Shown here piece after piece: positions 17,053 to 25,415 of a stretch of DNA of 43,510 bases. The stretch is from UBA4292 sp002395865 (GTDB taxonomy: Bacteria > Bacillota > Clostridia > Lachnospirales > Lachnospiraceae). Each line of letters opens with the position of its first letter. Position 1 is the stretch's first letter. The stretch covers positions 1 through 43,510 of the forward strand of contig CAMNBU010000020.1 in the NCBI GenBank assembly GCA_946533395.1. The letters are read 5' to 3'. The translations under genes were made by a program, and so were the position numbers. The notes under the pieces are model-generated. The model did not search any database. It saw nothing but the letters and a program-made list of their open reading frames with translations, and was not told the origin of the DNA.

Positions 17053-17081
17053 TTGACCGAAAGCGGCTTTAGGAGTAAAAT
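17053..17081 (+). promoter_or_regulatory. gltX promoter
   Basis: TTGACC (17053-17058), a 17-bp spacer, TAAAAT (17076-17081), about 30 nt ahead of gltX and back to back with the promoter of the activator gene. Confidence 0.75.
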
Positions 17082-17110
17082 AGCCTCCAAATGTATCATC
17101 AACCGGAGGT

Positions 17111-18571
17111 ATGAAAGAACAGATGAAAGTAAGAACCAGATACGCGCCGAGTCCTACAGGAAGAATGCATGTGGGCAATCTGAGGACGGCGCTTTACGAA
17201 TATTTGATCGCGAAGCACGAGGGAGGGGATTTCCTCCTGAGGATAGAGGACACCGACAGGGAGAGGTATGTCGAGGGCGCGACCGAGATCATTTACAGAA
17301 CGATGAAGCAGGTCGGCATGGAGCACGATGAGGGCCCGGATAAGGACGGCGGCTGCGGTCCCTATGTGCAGAGCGAGAGAATGGCTCAGGGCATCTACGC
17401 GAAGTACGCGTGGGAGCTTGTGAAGAAGAAGGAGGCTTACTGCTGCTTCTGCACGAAGGAGAGGCTCGAGAGCCTGAAGACAATCATCGACGGGAAGGAG
17501 GTAAGTGTCTACGACAAGCACTGCCTGGGACTTTCCGAGGAGGAGGTTCAGAAGAACATCGCTGCTGGCATGCCCTATGTCATCAGGCAGAACAACCCGA
17601 CGACCGGTACGACTACATTTCACGATGAGCTCTACGGAGACATAACCGTGGATAATTCGGAGCTGGACGATATGATACTCATAAAGTCGGACGGATATCC
17701 CACATATAATTTCGCGAATGTAGTGGATGATCATCTCATGGGCATCACCCATGTGGTCAGGGGTAATGAGTACCTCTCATCTTCACCGAAGTACAACAGG
17801 CTCTACGAGGCGTTCGGCTGGGAGATACCGAAGTACATCCACTGCCCGCTGATCACCGACGAGGAGCACCACAAGTTATCGAAGAGAAGCGGCCACTCCT
17901 CCTACGAGGACCTGATCGAGCAGGGATTTCTGCCCGAGGCTGTGGTGAATTTCGTGGCGCTTCTTGGCTGGAGCCCCGAGGACAATCAGGAGATCATGTC
18001 CCTTCAGGAGCTCATAGAGAAGTTCGATTACACCCGCATCAGCAAGAGTCCCGCGGTATTCGACTACGGCAAGCTCAAGTGGATGAACGGCGAGTACATA
18101 AAGGCCATGGACAATGAGGCCTTCTATGGGAAAGCACTTCCGGTGATCGCGTCCGTGGTGAAGCGCGAGTGCGACATGAAGAAGATCGCCGATCTTGTGA
18201 AGACCAGGATCGAGGTGTTCCCCGACATCGCCGCCTTGGTGGACTTCTTCGAGGAGGTGCCGGAGTATGATAACGAGCTCTACACCCACAAGAAGATGAA
18301 GACGGATGCTGCTTCCTCGCTCACGGTTCTGAAGGAGGTGCTTCCGGTACTTGAGACGGCGGAAGATTATTCGGGAACGGCTCTTTACGACCTTCTGGTG
18401 AATTTTGCTGCGGAGAAGGGCTACAAGAACGGATATGTTATGTGGCCTCTGAGAGTCGCTGTATCCGGCAAGATGTCCACTCCCGGCGGCGCTACCGATA
18501 TCATGGAGATCATCGGCAGAGACGAGACCGTAAGACGCGTAAAGGCCGCGATCGACAAGCTCAGCGTATGA
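17111..18571 (+). CDS. gltX: Glutamyl-tRNA synthetase
   Basis: Charges tRNA-Glu with glutamate; class I synthetase, 486 aa, normal length. The HIGH-type motif is seen at 18-23 (GRMHVGNLR), with YAPSPTG just before it. The KMSKS-type loop is K255-L-S-K-R. The C-terminal helical anticodon-binding region (from about 330) ends MWPLRVAVSGKMSTPGGATD, as usual. Whether this enzyme also charges tRNA-Gln cannot be told here. The start is uncertain: GGAGG is only one base from the ATG at 17111 and 13 from an in-frame ATG at 17123 (MKVRTRYAPSP), which would match the usual family N-terminus. The stop overlaps the start of the helicase gene (ATGA). Confidence 0.96.
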   Translation: MKEQMKVRTRYAPSPTGRMHVGNLRTALYEYLIAKHEGGDFLLRIEDTDRERYVEGATEIIYRTMKQVGMEHDEGPDKDGGCGPYVQSERMAQGIYAKYAWELVKKKEAYCCFCTKERLESLKTIIDGKEVSVYDKHCLGLSEEEVQKNIAAGMPYVIRQNNPTTGTTTFHDELYGDITVDNSELDDMILIKSDGYPTYNFANVVDDHLMGITHVVRGNEYLSSSPKYNRLYEAFGWEIPKYIHCPLITDEEHHKLSKRSGHSSYEDLIEQGFLPEAVVNFVALLGWSPEDNQEIMSLQELIEKFDYTRISKSPAVFDYGKLKWMNGEYIKAMDNEAFYGKALPVIASVVKRECDMKKIADLVKTRIEVFPDIAALVDFFEEVPEYDNELYTHKKMKTDAASSLTVLKEVLPVLETAEDYSGTALYDLLVNFAAEKGYKNGYVMWPLRVAVSGKMSTPGGATDIMEIIGRDETVRRVKAAIDKLSV

Positions 18572-20562
18572 GTGAGCTGAACAGATCACAGAGGGAGGCC
18601 GTGGAATACAGGGACGGAGCCCTGCTGGTACTGGCAGGGCCCGGCTCCGGCAAAACGACAGTCATAACCCACCGTGCGCTGGAGCTTGCCAAGACCACGG
18701 ACGCGCGAAGGATACTCGTCATAACCTTTACGAGGTCTGCGGCCGCCGACATGAAGAAGAGGTTCGACGAGCTGGACGAGGACGGTGTCGGAAGGGGCTT
18801 GACCTTTTCCACATTTCACGCGCTGTTCTTCTCGGTGCTTAAGGCCGCATACGGCTACAATTCGTCGAATATACTGAAGCCTGAGGTCAGGACGCGCTTT
18901 TTCCGCGAGATCATGGAGGAGCTGAAGCTGACAGACGACGCGGACAGGGAGCTTCTGGAGAAGATAGATTCGGCCATAAGCTTCGTGAAGGCTTCAGGAA
19001 TAGACGCACAGTACTATTATCCCATAGACTGCCCGAAGGAGATATTCCTCGCGGCCTATAAGTCCTACGAGAGCAAGTTGCTATCCGGCGGACTCATAGA
19101 CTTCGACGATATGCAGCTTATGTCGAGGGAGCTTTTTTATAAGAGACCGGACATACTGGGGAAGTGGCAGGACAGGTACGACTACATACTGGTGGACGAG
19201 GCGCAGGACACCAGCGCCATACAGTACGAGCTCGTGAAGATGCTCGCGAAGCGCGGGAATCTGATGCTCGTGGGGGATGATGACCAGAGCATCTACCGCT
19301 TCAGGGGCGCGAGACCCGAGATAATGCTGGGCTTTAAAAAGGACTTTCCGGACGGGAAGATAATTACCCTTGACGTTAATTACCGCTCCCCTCAGCAGAT
19401 CTCGAAGATGTCGCTTCGACTGATAGGCAACAACAGGGACCGCTACGACAAAAGAATAGAAGCCGCCCGCAGGACGGAGGAGGACGCGGTGTCCATGACG
19501 GAGTACAAGGACGCCTCCGAGCAGAACTGCGCTGTATTAAACCGCATAAAGACTCTGCACGAAGAGGGCGTGGCCTACGGTGAGATGGCGGTGCTGTGCA
19601 GAACGGGACATACCCCGAGAAGCATGGTGGAGTATTTCCTGAGGTGGGGGCTTCCGTTTCAGATGCGCGATGTGCTGCCGAATATCTACGAGCACTGGAT
19701 ATATAAGGACATCGAGGCATACCTCGAGCTGGCCTCCGGCAGGGACGCGGGAAGCCTTCTGCGCATCATCAACAAGCCCGCCAGATATATTTCAAGGAAT
19801 GCGTTTACAACAAGGGACTGCGGTATCGAGCAGCTTTTCAGGGCATACTCTGACAAGGATTATTTGGTCGAAAGGCTGAGAAAACTGGAGTACGACCTCA
19901 GGATGATCGCCTCCATGAAGCCCGGAGCCGCGGTGCACTATATAAGACATGTCATAGGCTACGACGACTACATAAAGTCCTACGCGGAGTACAGGGGCGT
20001 GGGAACCGTGGAGCTCTTCGAGACCATGGAGGAGTTAGAGGACGCCGCCATGAGCTACGATACGTACGAAGCCTGGCGGGAAGGCATCGCCTCCGTGAAG
20101 GAGGAGCTGGCCAGAATGGCGCGTGAGCGCGACGAGCGGGAGGATAAGGTCAGCGTCATGACCTACCACAGCGCGAAGGGGCTGGAGTTCGACCATGTAT
20201 TCCTTCCGGATGTGAATCTGGGAGTGACGCCCTATAAGAAGGCCAGAGATGAGGCAGAGCTCGAGGAGGAGAGGCGAATGTTCTATGTCGCCTTCACCAG
20301 AGCCAGAAAGCATGTCTATGTGAGCTGGCTGGACAAGAGGTACAACAAGCCCTGCGAGATATCGCCCTATGTCGGTGAACTCATCGCGAGCGTGAAGGAT
20401 TTCTGCGAGGGCGCAAGGATATATCACGTATCGTACGGCGAGGGCGTGATAAAGAAGGCGGCAGACGGCAAGCTGACTGTGGCATTCGACACACAGAGAC
20501 GCGACAGGACGCTCGACCTTAACCACTGCGTGAGCAGGAGACTGATCAAGGTGGTGGGATAG
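18568..20562 (+). CDS. UvrD/PcrA-like superfamily 1 ATP-dependent helicase
   Basis: 664 aa SF1A 3'-5' DNA helicase. The start at 18568 (MSELNRSQREAV) overlaps the gltX stop as ATGA; the Q motif (LNRSQREAV) begins at once, supporting it. Walker A is GPGSGKT with Lys29, motif II is DEAQDT at 210-215, motif III GDDDQSIYRFRGA, motif IV LDVNYRSPQQI, motif V TYHSAKGLEFDHVFLPDVN, and motif VI MFYVAFTRARKHVYVS. It is shorter than PcrA/UvrD (about 720-750 aa), mainly in the 1B/2B regions, and ends with a tail (VSYGEGVIKKAADGKLTVAF) that resembles the C-terminal Tudor-like end of PcrA. It is probably a paralogue rather than the main PcrA. Translation is likely coupled to gltX. Confidence 0.92.
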   Translation: MSELNRSQREAVEYRDGALLVLAGPGSGKTTVITHRALELAKTTDARRILVITFTRSAAADMKKRFDELDEDGVGRGLTFSTFHALFFSVLKAAYGYNSSNILKPEVRTRFFREIMEELKLTDDADRELLEKIDSAISFVKASGIDAQYYYPIDCPKEIFLAAYKSYESKLLSGGLIDFDDMQLMSRELFYKRPDILGKWQDRYDYILVDEAQDTSAIQYELVKMLAKRGNLMLVGDDDQSIYRFRGARPEIMLGFKKDFPDGKIITLDVNYRSPQQISKMSLRLIGNNRDRYDKRIEAARRTEEDAVSMTEYKDASEQNCAVLNRIKTLHEEGVAYGEMAVLCRTGHTPRSMVEYFLRWGLPFQMRDVLPNIYEHWIYKDIEAYLELASGRDAGSLLRIINKPARYISRNAFTTRDCGIEQLFRAYSDKDYLVERLRKLEYDLRMIASMKPGAAVHYIRHVIGYDDYIKSYAEYRGVGTVELFETMEELEDAAMSYDTYEAWREGIASVKEELARMARERDEREDKVSVMTYHSAKGLEFDHVFLPDVNLGVTPYKKARDEAELEEERRMFYVAFTRARKHVYVSWLDKRYNKPCEISPYVGELIASVKDFCEGARIYHVSYGEGVIKKAADGKLTVAFDTQRRDRTLDLNHCVSRRLIKVVG

Positions 20563-20624
20563 TGTTATCCCGGGCGAGTCTGGGAAACTCAAAGAAAACA
20601 CAGTAACAAAGGAGTATTTGCCAT

Positions 20625-21419
20625 ATGGAGACAGCGTTCCTGATAGTCTGGTATGTAATGGTATTCATATTCGGAACGGTCATCTTTTCATTTCTGAACG
20701 TGGTGATATACAGGACACCTCAGAAGCTGAGCCCCGCGAAGGGCAGGAGCTTTTGCCCGAAGTGCCACCACACACTGGGACCGCTCGATCTGGTGCCGCT
20801 GTTTTCGTGGGTATTTCTGCGCGGAAAATGCCGCTACTGCAAGGCGCCCATTTCCGGCAGGTATCCGCTGGTGGAGGCGATAGGAGGCTGCAGCGCGCTG
20901 CTGTCATCGTTTATGTATTTCGACCCGGCGCTTCCGACTCCGCTCGGAGCGGGCCGCGCGGGACTGGCGTTCTTCATGTGCGCGATACTCACGGTGATAG
21001 CCTTCATCGACTGGGATACCATGACGATATATGACAGCACCAATGTTATAGTCGCTCTTGCAGGAGTGGTGAGCTATTTCCTGTTCGACGACATATCGTG
21101 GTTGGACAGACTCATCGGTGTATTCGTCATCTCCCTGCCCATGTACCTTCTGGTCCTCTGGAAGGAGGGGGCCTTCGGAGGCGGAGACATAAAGCTCTTC
21201 GCGGCACTTGGGGTATTTCTGGGGTGGAAGCTTAACCTTCTGACGTTTTTTATAGCTGTGGTTACCGGTGGCCTTTACGCAGGCATACTTCTTTCGAAGA
21301 AAAAGAAGAAGAGGAACGAGCACTTCGCGTTCGGCCCCTTCATCTGCCCCGCGGCAGTCATAGTAATGTTTTTCGGAAGACAGATGATCGCATGGTATCT
21401 GGAGTACCTCGGTTTTTGA
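20625..21419 (+). CDS. Prepilin peptidase (A24 family)
   Basis: Membrane aspartic protease of 264 aa that cleaves, and in many cases N-methylates, type IV prepilins or pseudopilins. The start has AAGGAG nine bases upstream. The N-terminal helix ends SFLNVVIYRTP, the family signature. The cytoplasmic loop has two zinc-type pairs, Cys44/Cys47 and Cys69/Cys72, as in methylating members. The catalytic aspartates lie in FIDWDTMTI (129/131) and GGGDIKLF (Asp188). Several further hydrophobic helices follow. No pilin or pilus-assembly gene is near, so its substrates must be encoded elsewhere. Confidence 0.93.
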   Translation: METAFLIVWYVMVFIFGTVIFSFLNVVIYRTPQKLSPAKGRSFCPKCHHTLGPLDLVPLFSWVFLRGKCRYCKAPISGRYPLVEAIGGCSALLSSFMYFDPALPTPLGAGRAGLAFFMCAILTVIAFIDWDTMTIYDSTNVIVALAGVVSYFLFDDISWLDRLIGVFVISLPMYLLVLWKEGAFGGGDIKLFAALGVFLGWKLNLLTFFIAVVTGGLYAGILLSKKKKKRNEHFAFGPFICPAAVIVMFFGRQMIAWYLEYLGF

Positions 21420-21462
21420 TCAAGAGAATAAGCAGATAAAAATAAAGGAGAACTGAAAAAGA

Positions 21463-22578
21463 ATGTACGAGAACGAAGTACAGAAGGCGCAGGAGCGCCT
21501 GAACGCGGCTCTGAGCCTTTCAAAGAATGCCCCCGACGAGGCGGTAAACATGATACTCGACATGGAGAAGTGGGTCGATGAGACTCTGCCCCATGACTGC
21601 AACGAGTACTACGGAATAATCATCACCTACAACGAGGTGATGGGTGATCTTAAGCACCGCCGCGGCAAGTTCGTGGAGGCCGAGCCCTTCTACAAGAAGA
21701 TGATCCTCACAACGCAGAAGCTCTACGAGCAGGACAAGGAGAAGTACGACCTTCGCCTCGCGCAGGGCTACCAGAAGCTGGCCAACAACTGCCGCTTCAG
21801 CCTCGGCATGCACATGTTCACACAGAGCCCTGTGACTCTCAACGAAAAGACGCAGGTACCCTATGACGCGGCTGTAAGATTCTACAAGATAGCCATCACG
21901 GTGACAGACGCGAACGCTAAGAAGGGCAGCGGCAAGCACTTGGAGCTTCGCGCAGCCTGCATCATTTCCCTTGCAATACTCAACGCGTGCACCGGCAATT
22001 ACCGCGACGCCATAAATATGTACAAGGACGCCGTAAGCATCCAGAAGGCCATCTACCAGACCCTCGACAACAAGGAGTCGGGCGCCAATCTGGGTACGAG
22101 CCTTACGAGCCTTGCGACTCTGTACACGCTGTATAAGGATACCGAGAAGGCTCAGGAGTGCCTCGAGGATTCCATATTCACGCTTTCCGAGCATGAGAAC
22201 GAGGACAGTGTGAGAGCAGGAATACTCATTGCCAGAAACTATGTGAACCTCGCCGGAACCCTCATGTCCAACAAGGCCGACAAGGAGGAGATCGACGCGG
22301 CATACGATAAGGGCATCAAGAAGATCAGCATGGTAAATGCCATCGCGGGCAATGCAGCCTTAGCCGATGAGGTCACCTGCTACATGCTCAGCGGCCAGTA
22401 CTACAAGCTGACAGGCAATTCGGAGAAGGGCGACAGCCAGTTGAATCACGCGCTCTCACTCGTAAAGCCCATGCTTGAGGCGCAGCCGGATAACAAGCAG
22501 CTTGAGGTCCTGAAGATAAGGATTGAAATGCTTCTTCGAGGGGAGAAGCCCGATATGACAGGGGAGGTAAAGGCATAA
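21463..22578 (+). CDS. Tetratricopeptide-repeat protein
   Basis: 371 aa, probably cytosolic, built of helical TPR-like pairs (for example FVEAEPFYKKMILTTQKLY, NYRDAINMYKDAVSIQKAI, DTEKAQECLEDSIFTLSEH, YYKLTGNSEKGDSQLNHAL). TPR proteins are scaffolds; the partner is unknown. AAAGGAG lies 12-13 bases before the ATG, rather far. The stop overlaps the acetate kinase start (TAATG), so the two are cotranslated. This unusual partner occupies the place upstream of ackA where pta often sits. Confidence 0.85.
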   Translation: MYENEVQKAQERLNAALSLSKNAPDEAVNMILDMEKWVDETLPHDCNEYYGIIITYNEVMGDLKHRRGKFVEAEPFYKKMILTTQKLYEQDKEKYDLRLAQGYQKLANNCRFSLGMHMFTQSPVTLNEKTQVPYDAAVRFYKIAITVTDANAKKGSGKHLELRAACIISLAILNACTGNYRDAINMYKDAVSIQKAIYQTLDNKESGANLGTSLTSLATLYTLYKDTEKAQECLEDSIFTLSEHENEDSVRAGILIARNYVNLAGTLMSNKADKEEIDAAYDKGIKKISMVNAIAGNAALADEVTCYMLSGQYYKLTGNSEKGDSQLNHALSLVKPMLEAQPDNKQLEVLKIRIEMLLRGEKPDMTGEVKA

Positions 22579-23765
22579 TGAAGGTACTGGTCATAAACTG
22601 CGGAAGCTCATCGCTTAAATACCAGCTGATAGAGATGGAGACGGAGTCCGTTCTCGCAAAGGGACTCTGCGAGAGAATAGGCATAGACGGAAGACTTACA
22701 CACAAGCCCACAGGCGGCGAGAAGGTCGAGAAGGCCATAGCCATGCCAGATCACACCACGGCGGTCAGCCTTGTGCTCGCTGCTCTTACGGATAAGGAGC
22801 ACGGCGTGATCGGCTCCCTCTCGGAGATCGATGCGGTCGGCCACAGAATCGTGCACGGAGGCGAGAAGTTCGCGCACTCCGTAGTCATCGACGAGCAGGT
22901 GATAAAAGATATCGAGGCCATCAGCGACCTCGCACCCCTTCACAACCCTGCTAACCTGATAGGAGTGAGAAGCTGCCAGAAACTCATGCCCGGAGTTCCG
23001 ATGGTTGCAGTATTTGATACCGCGTTTCATCAGACCATGCCCAAGGAGGCATTCCTCTACGGCGTGCCACACGAGTTCTACGAGAAGTACGGCGTCCGCC
23101 GCTACGGCTTCCACGGCACAAGCCACAGCTATGTTTCGAAGAGATGCGCGCAGCTCATGGGCAAGCCTTATGATCAGTCGAAGATCATCGTGGCACACCT
23201 AGGCAACGGCTCATCCATCTGCGCTGTTAAAAACGGCAAATCAGTGGATACATCCATGGGTCTCACACCTCTTGACGGTCTTCCCATGGGTACGAGAAGC
23301 GGAAGCATCGACCCCGCCATCATCGGCTTCATCGCCGGCAAGGAGAACATCTCCCTCGATGAGGTATTAAACGTCCTCAACAAGAAGTCCGGCGTGGCAG
23401 GAATGAGCGGTGTCGGAAGCGATTTCAGAGATCTCGGCGCGGCTGCCGACGCAGGCAATGAGCTCGCAAAGGAGGCACTGAAGGTATTCGCGTACAATAC
23501 GGCTAAATTCATCGGCGCCTACATGGTATCTGTGGGTACGGCGGATGCTATCGCATTTACCGCAGGCATCGGTGAGAATGACTGCGCTGTCCGCGCCATG
23601 ATCTGCGATTATCTCGCAGGCATCGGCATCAAGATCGACCCTGTAAAGAACAAGGCCCGGGGAGAGGAGGCACTTATATCCACACCCGATTCGGCTGTTC
23701 AGGTATGGGTGGTTCCCACGAACGAGGAGCTTGCGATAGCGCGCGAGACCGCGGCGCTGGTATAG
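22578..23765 (+). CDS. ackA: Acetate kinase
   Basis: Converts acetyl phosphate and ADP to acetate and ATP, the final energy-yielding step of acetate fermentation; 395 aa, normal length. Family motifs are all present: VINCGSSSLKYQLI at the N-terminus, GHRIVHGGEKF, DTAFHQTMP, YGFHGTSHSYVS, HLGNGSSICAVK, TRSGSIDPAI and FTAGIGEND. The start is preceded by GGGGAGGTAAAGG inside the end of the TPR gene. No phosphotransacetylase gene is in the window. No clear terminator follows before the 6S RNA promoter. Confidence 0.98.
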   Translation: MKVLVINCGSSSLKYQLIEMETESVLAKGLCERIGIDGRLTHKPTGGEKVEKAIAMPDHTTAVSLVLAALTDKEHGVIGSLSEIDAVGHRIVHGGEKFAHSVVIDEQVIKDIEAISDLAPLHNPANLIGVRSCQKLMPGVPMVAVFDTAFHQTMPKEAFLYGVPHEFYEKYGVRRYGFHGTSHSYVSKRCAQLMGKPYDQSKIIVAHLGNGSSICAVKNGKSVDTSMGLTPLDGLPMGTRSGSIDPAIIGFIAGKENISLDEVLNVLNKKSGVAGMSGVGSDFRDLGAAADAGNELAKEALKVFAYNTAKFIGAYMVSVGTADAIAFTAGIGENDCAVRAMICDYLAGIGIKIDPVKNKARGEEALISTPDSAVQVWVVPTNEELAIARETAALV

Positions 23766-23798
23766 TATGATTTTGTTGATAATTTAGATGATTTTTAC

Positions 23799-23827
23799 TT
23801 GTTTTTTTGCGGGTTATTTGGTATAAT
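23799..23827 (+). promoter_or_regulatory. Promoter of 6S RNA
   Basis: TTGTTT (23799-23804), a 17-bp spacer, perfect TATAAT (23822-23827), placing the start near 23834, at the 5' end of the predicted 6S RNA. Confidence 0.7.
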
Positions 23828-23833
23828 CGACCT

Positions 23834-24043
23834 AACGAAAGACACCTGGGGTGTTCGAGTTCCTGTATATTTTTGAACCTACATTATGACGTAAGGGATT
23901 CCTATTATTCGTCTGCTGATGTCAGGCCTCTTTTATGCCGCTGTTTACAGCCGCCGGTGGAAGACTGATGCATATGTGCGGAGACCCACCTAGCTATGCT
24001 AGGAGTCAAGACTACAGGATACGGCATTCCGGGGTCTTTCTTG
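23834..24043 (+). ncRNA. ssrS: 6S RNA
   Basis: Regulatory RNA of about 210 nt that mimics an open promoter and holds the housekeeping RNA polymerase holoenzyme. The 350-bp gap between ackA and icd holds no gene. The ends pair as in 6S RNA: GAAAGAC (23837-23843) with GTCTTTC (24034-24040), then CACCTGGGGTG with CATTCCGGGGT, with one bulged G. The 5' block CTGGGGTGTTCG and the 3' block CGGCATTCCGGGG match the conserved 6S closing-stem sequences (Escherichia coli: CTGAGATGTTCG and CGGCATCTCGGAG). The middle region would form the large internal bubble. The exact ends are estimated. A small hairpin TGTGTT/AACACA follows at 24042-24063. Confidence 0.85.
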
Positions 24044-24117
24044 TGTTGCGGTCAATTAACACACTTGTAAAGAATACAATTAATCAAATCCAAGGATATA
24101 AAAGTTAGGAGCGGAAT

Positions 24118-25329
24118 ATGAAAAAGATCACTATGACGACCCCCGTGGTCGAGATGGACGGCGATGAGATGACCAGGATCCTCTGGCAGATGATAAAGGA
24201 CAAGCTCATACTTCCATTTGTCGATCTGAAGAGCGAGTACTACGATCTGGGGCTCAAGTACAGGGATGAGACGAACGATCAGGTCACGATAGACGCGGCG
24301 AACGCAGCCCTCAAGTACGGCGTGGCTGTAAAGTGCGCCACCATCACCCCGAACGCCGCGAGAGTGAAGGAGTACGACCTAAAGGAGATGTACAAGTCCC
24401 CGAACGGTACGATAAGGGCCATCATGGACGGTACCGTATTCAGGGCTCCCATCATAGTAAAGGGCATCGAGCCCTACATAAAGAACTGGAAGAAGCCCAT
24501 TACCATTGCCCGTCACGCGTACGGCGATGTATATAGGGCTGCCGAGATGAAGATACCGGGACCGGGCAAGGTCGAACTGGTGTACACAGCAGAAGACGGC
24601 AGCGAGACGCGCGAGACGGTACACGATTTCAAGAGCGCGGGCGTGGTACAGGGCATGCACAACCTCACACCTTCCATCACGAGCTTTGCGAGAAGCTGCT
24701 TTAACTACGCTCTTGATACCAGGCAGGATCTGTGGTTCGCGACCAAGGATACCATTTCCAAGAAGTACGATCACACATTCAAGGATATCTTCCAGGAGCT
24801 GTTTGACGCAGAGTATAAGGAGAAGTTCGAGGCAGCAGGCATCGAGTATTTCTACACACTGATCGATGACGCCGTAGCGAGAGTCGTAAAGAGCGAGGGC
24901 GGCTACATCTGGGCCTGCAAGAACTATGACGGTGATGTAATGAGCGACATGGTGGCGACCGCGTTCGGCTCTCTGGCCATGATGACTTCTGTTCTCGTGA
25001 CACCGGACGGCAAGTACGAGTACGAGGCTGCTCACGGCACCGTTCAGAGACATTACTACAAGCACCTTGCGGGAGAGAAGACCTCCACGAACTCTGTCGC
25101 TACGATATTCGCATGGAGCGGTGCGCTCAGAAAGAGGGCGCAGCTCGACGGTCTCGCAGAGCTCGAGGCATATGCTGACAAGCTCGAGAAGGCTACCATC
25201 GACACGATCGAGAGCGGATACATGACAGGCGATCTGGCAGCGATGTCCACACTTCCCGAGATCCACAAGCTCGGAAGCGAGGAGTTCATCGACGCCATTG
25301 CCCAGAGGCTCGGCGCTCTGTTAGCTTAG
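24118..25329 (+). CDS. icd: NADP-dependent isocitrate dehydrogenase (eukaryotic-type)
   Basis: Oxidises isocitrate to 2-oxoglutarate, supplying glutamate precursors and NADPH. 403 aa of the homodimeric subfamily II, like mitochondrial/cytosolic IDH, not the Escherichia coli type. Seen motifs: VVEMDGDEMTR at the N-terminus, ATITPNAARVKEY and SPNGTIRAIMDGTVFR for substrate binding, YDGDVMSDMVA for metal, and EAAHGTVQRHYYKH for NADP. GGAGCGGA precedes the start. It stands alone between 6S RNA and its own terminator. Confidence 0.96.
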   Translation: MKKITMTTPVVEMDGDEMTRILWQMIKDKLILPFVDLKSEYYDLGLKYRDETNDQVTIDAANAALKYGVAVKCATITPNAARVKEYDLKEMYKSPNGTIRAIMDGTVFRAPIIVKGIEPYIKNWKKPITIARHAYGDVYRAAEMKIPGPGKVELVYTAEDGSETRETVHDFKSAGVVQGMHNLTPSITSFARSCFNYALDTRQDLWFATKDTISKKYDHTFKDIFQELFDAEYKEKFEAAGIEYFYTLIDDAVARVVKSEGGYIWACKNYDGDVMSDMVATAFGSLAMMTSVLVTPDGKYEYEAAHGTVQRHYYKHLAGEKTSTNSVATIFAWSGALRKRAQLDGLAELEAYADKLEKATIDTIESGYMTGDLAAMSTLPEIHKLGSEEFIDAIAQRLGALLA

Positions 25330-25341
25330 TTTAGCATAATT

Positions 25342-25390
25342 GCTCCCCTTAACGGCCCGTTATCCGTCAGCTGTGGAGGGGAGCTTTTTT
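25342..25390 (+). terminator. Terminator after icd
   Basis: Stem GCTCCCCT (25342-25349) with AGGGGAGC (25377-25384), a 27-nt loop, then TTTTTT. Confidence 0.85.
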
Positions 25391-25415
25391 GTCAGACGGA
25401 TGATAGGAGAGTATT

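Noticed and set aside
24042..24063. Hairpin TGTGTT/AACACA after 6S RNA as a terminator
   Set aside because: No T run follows; the 6S 3' end is defined by its closing stem instead.
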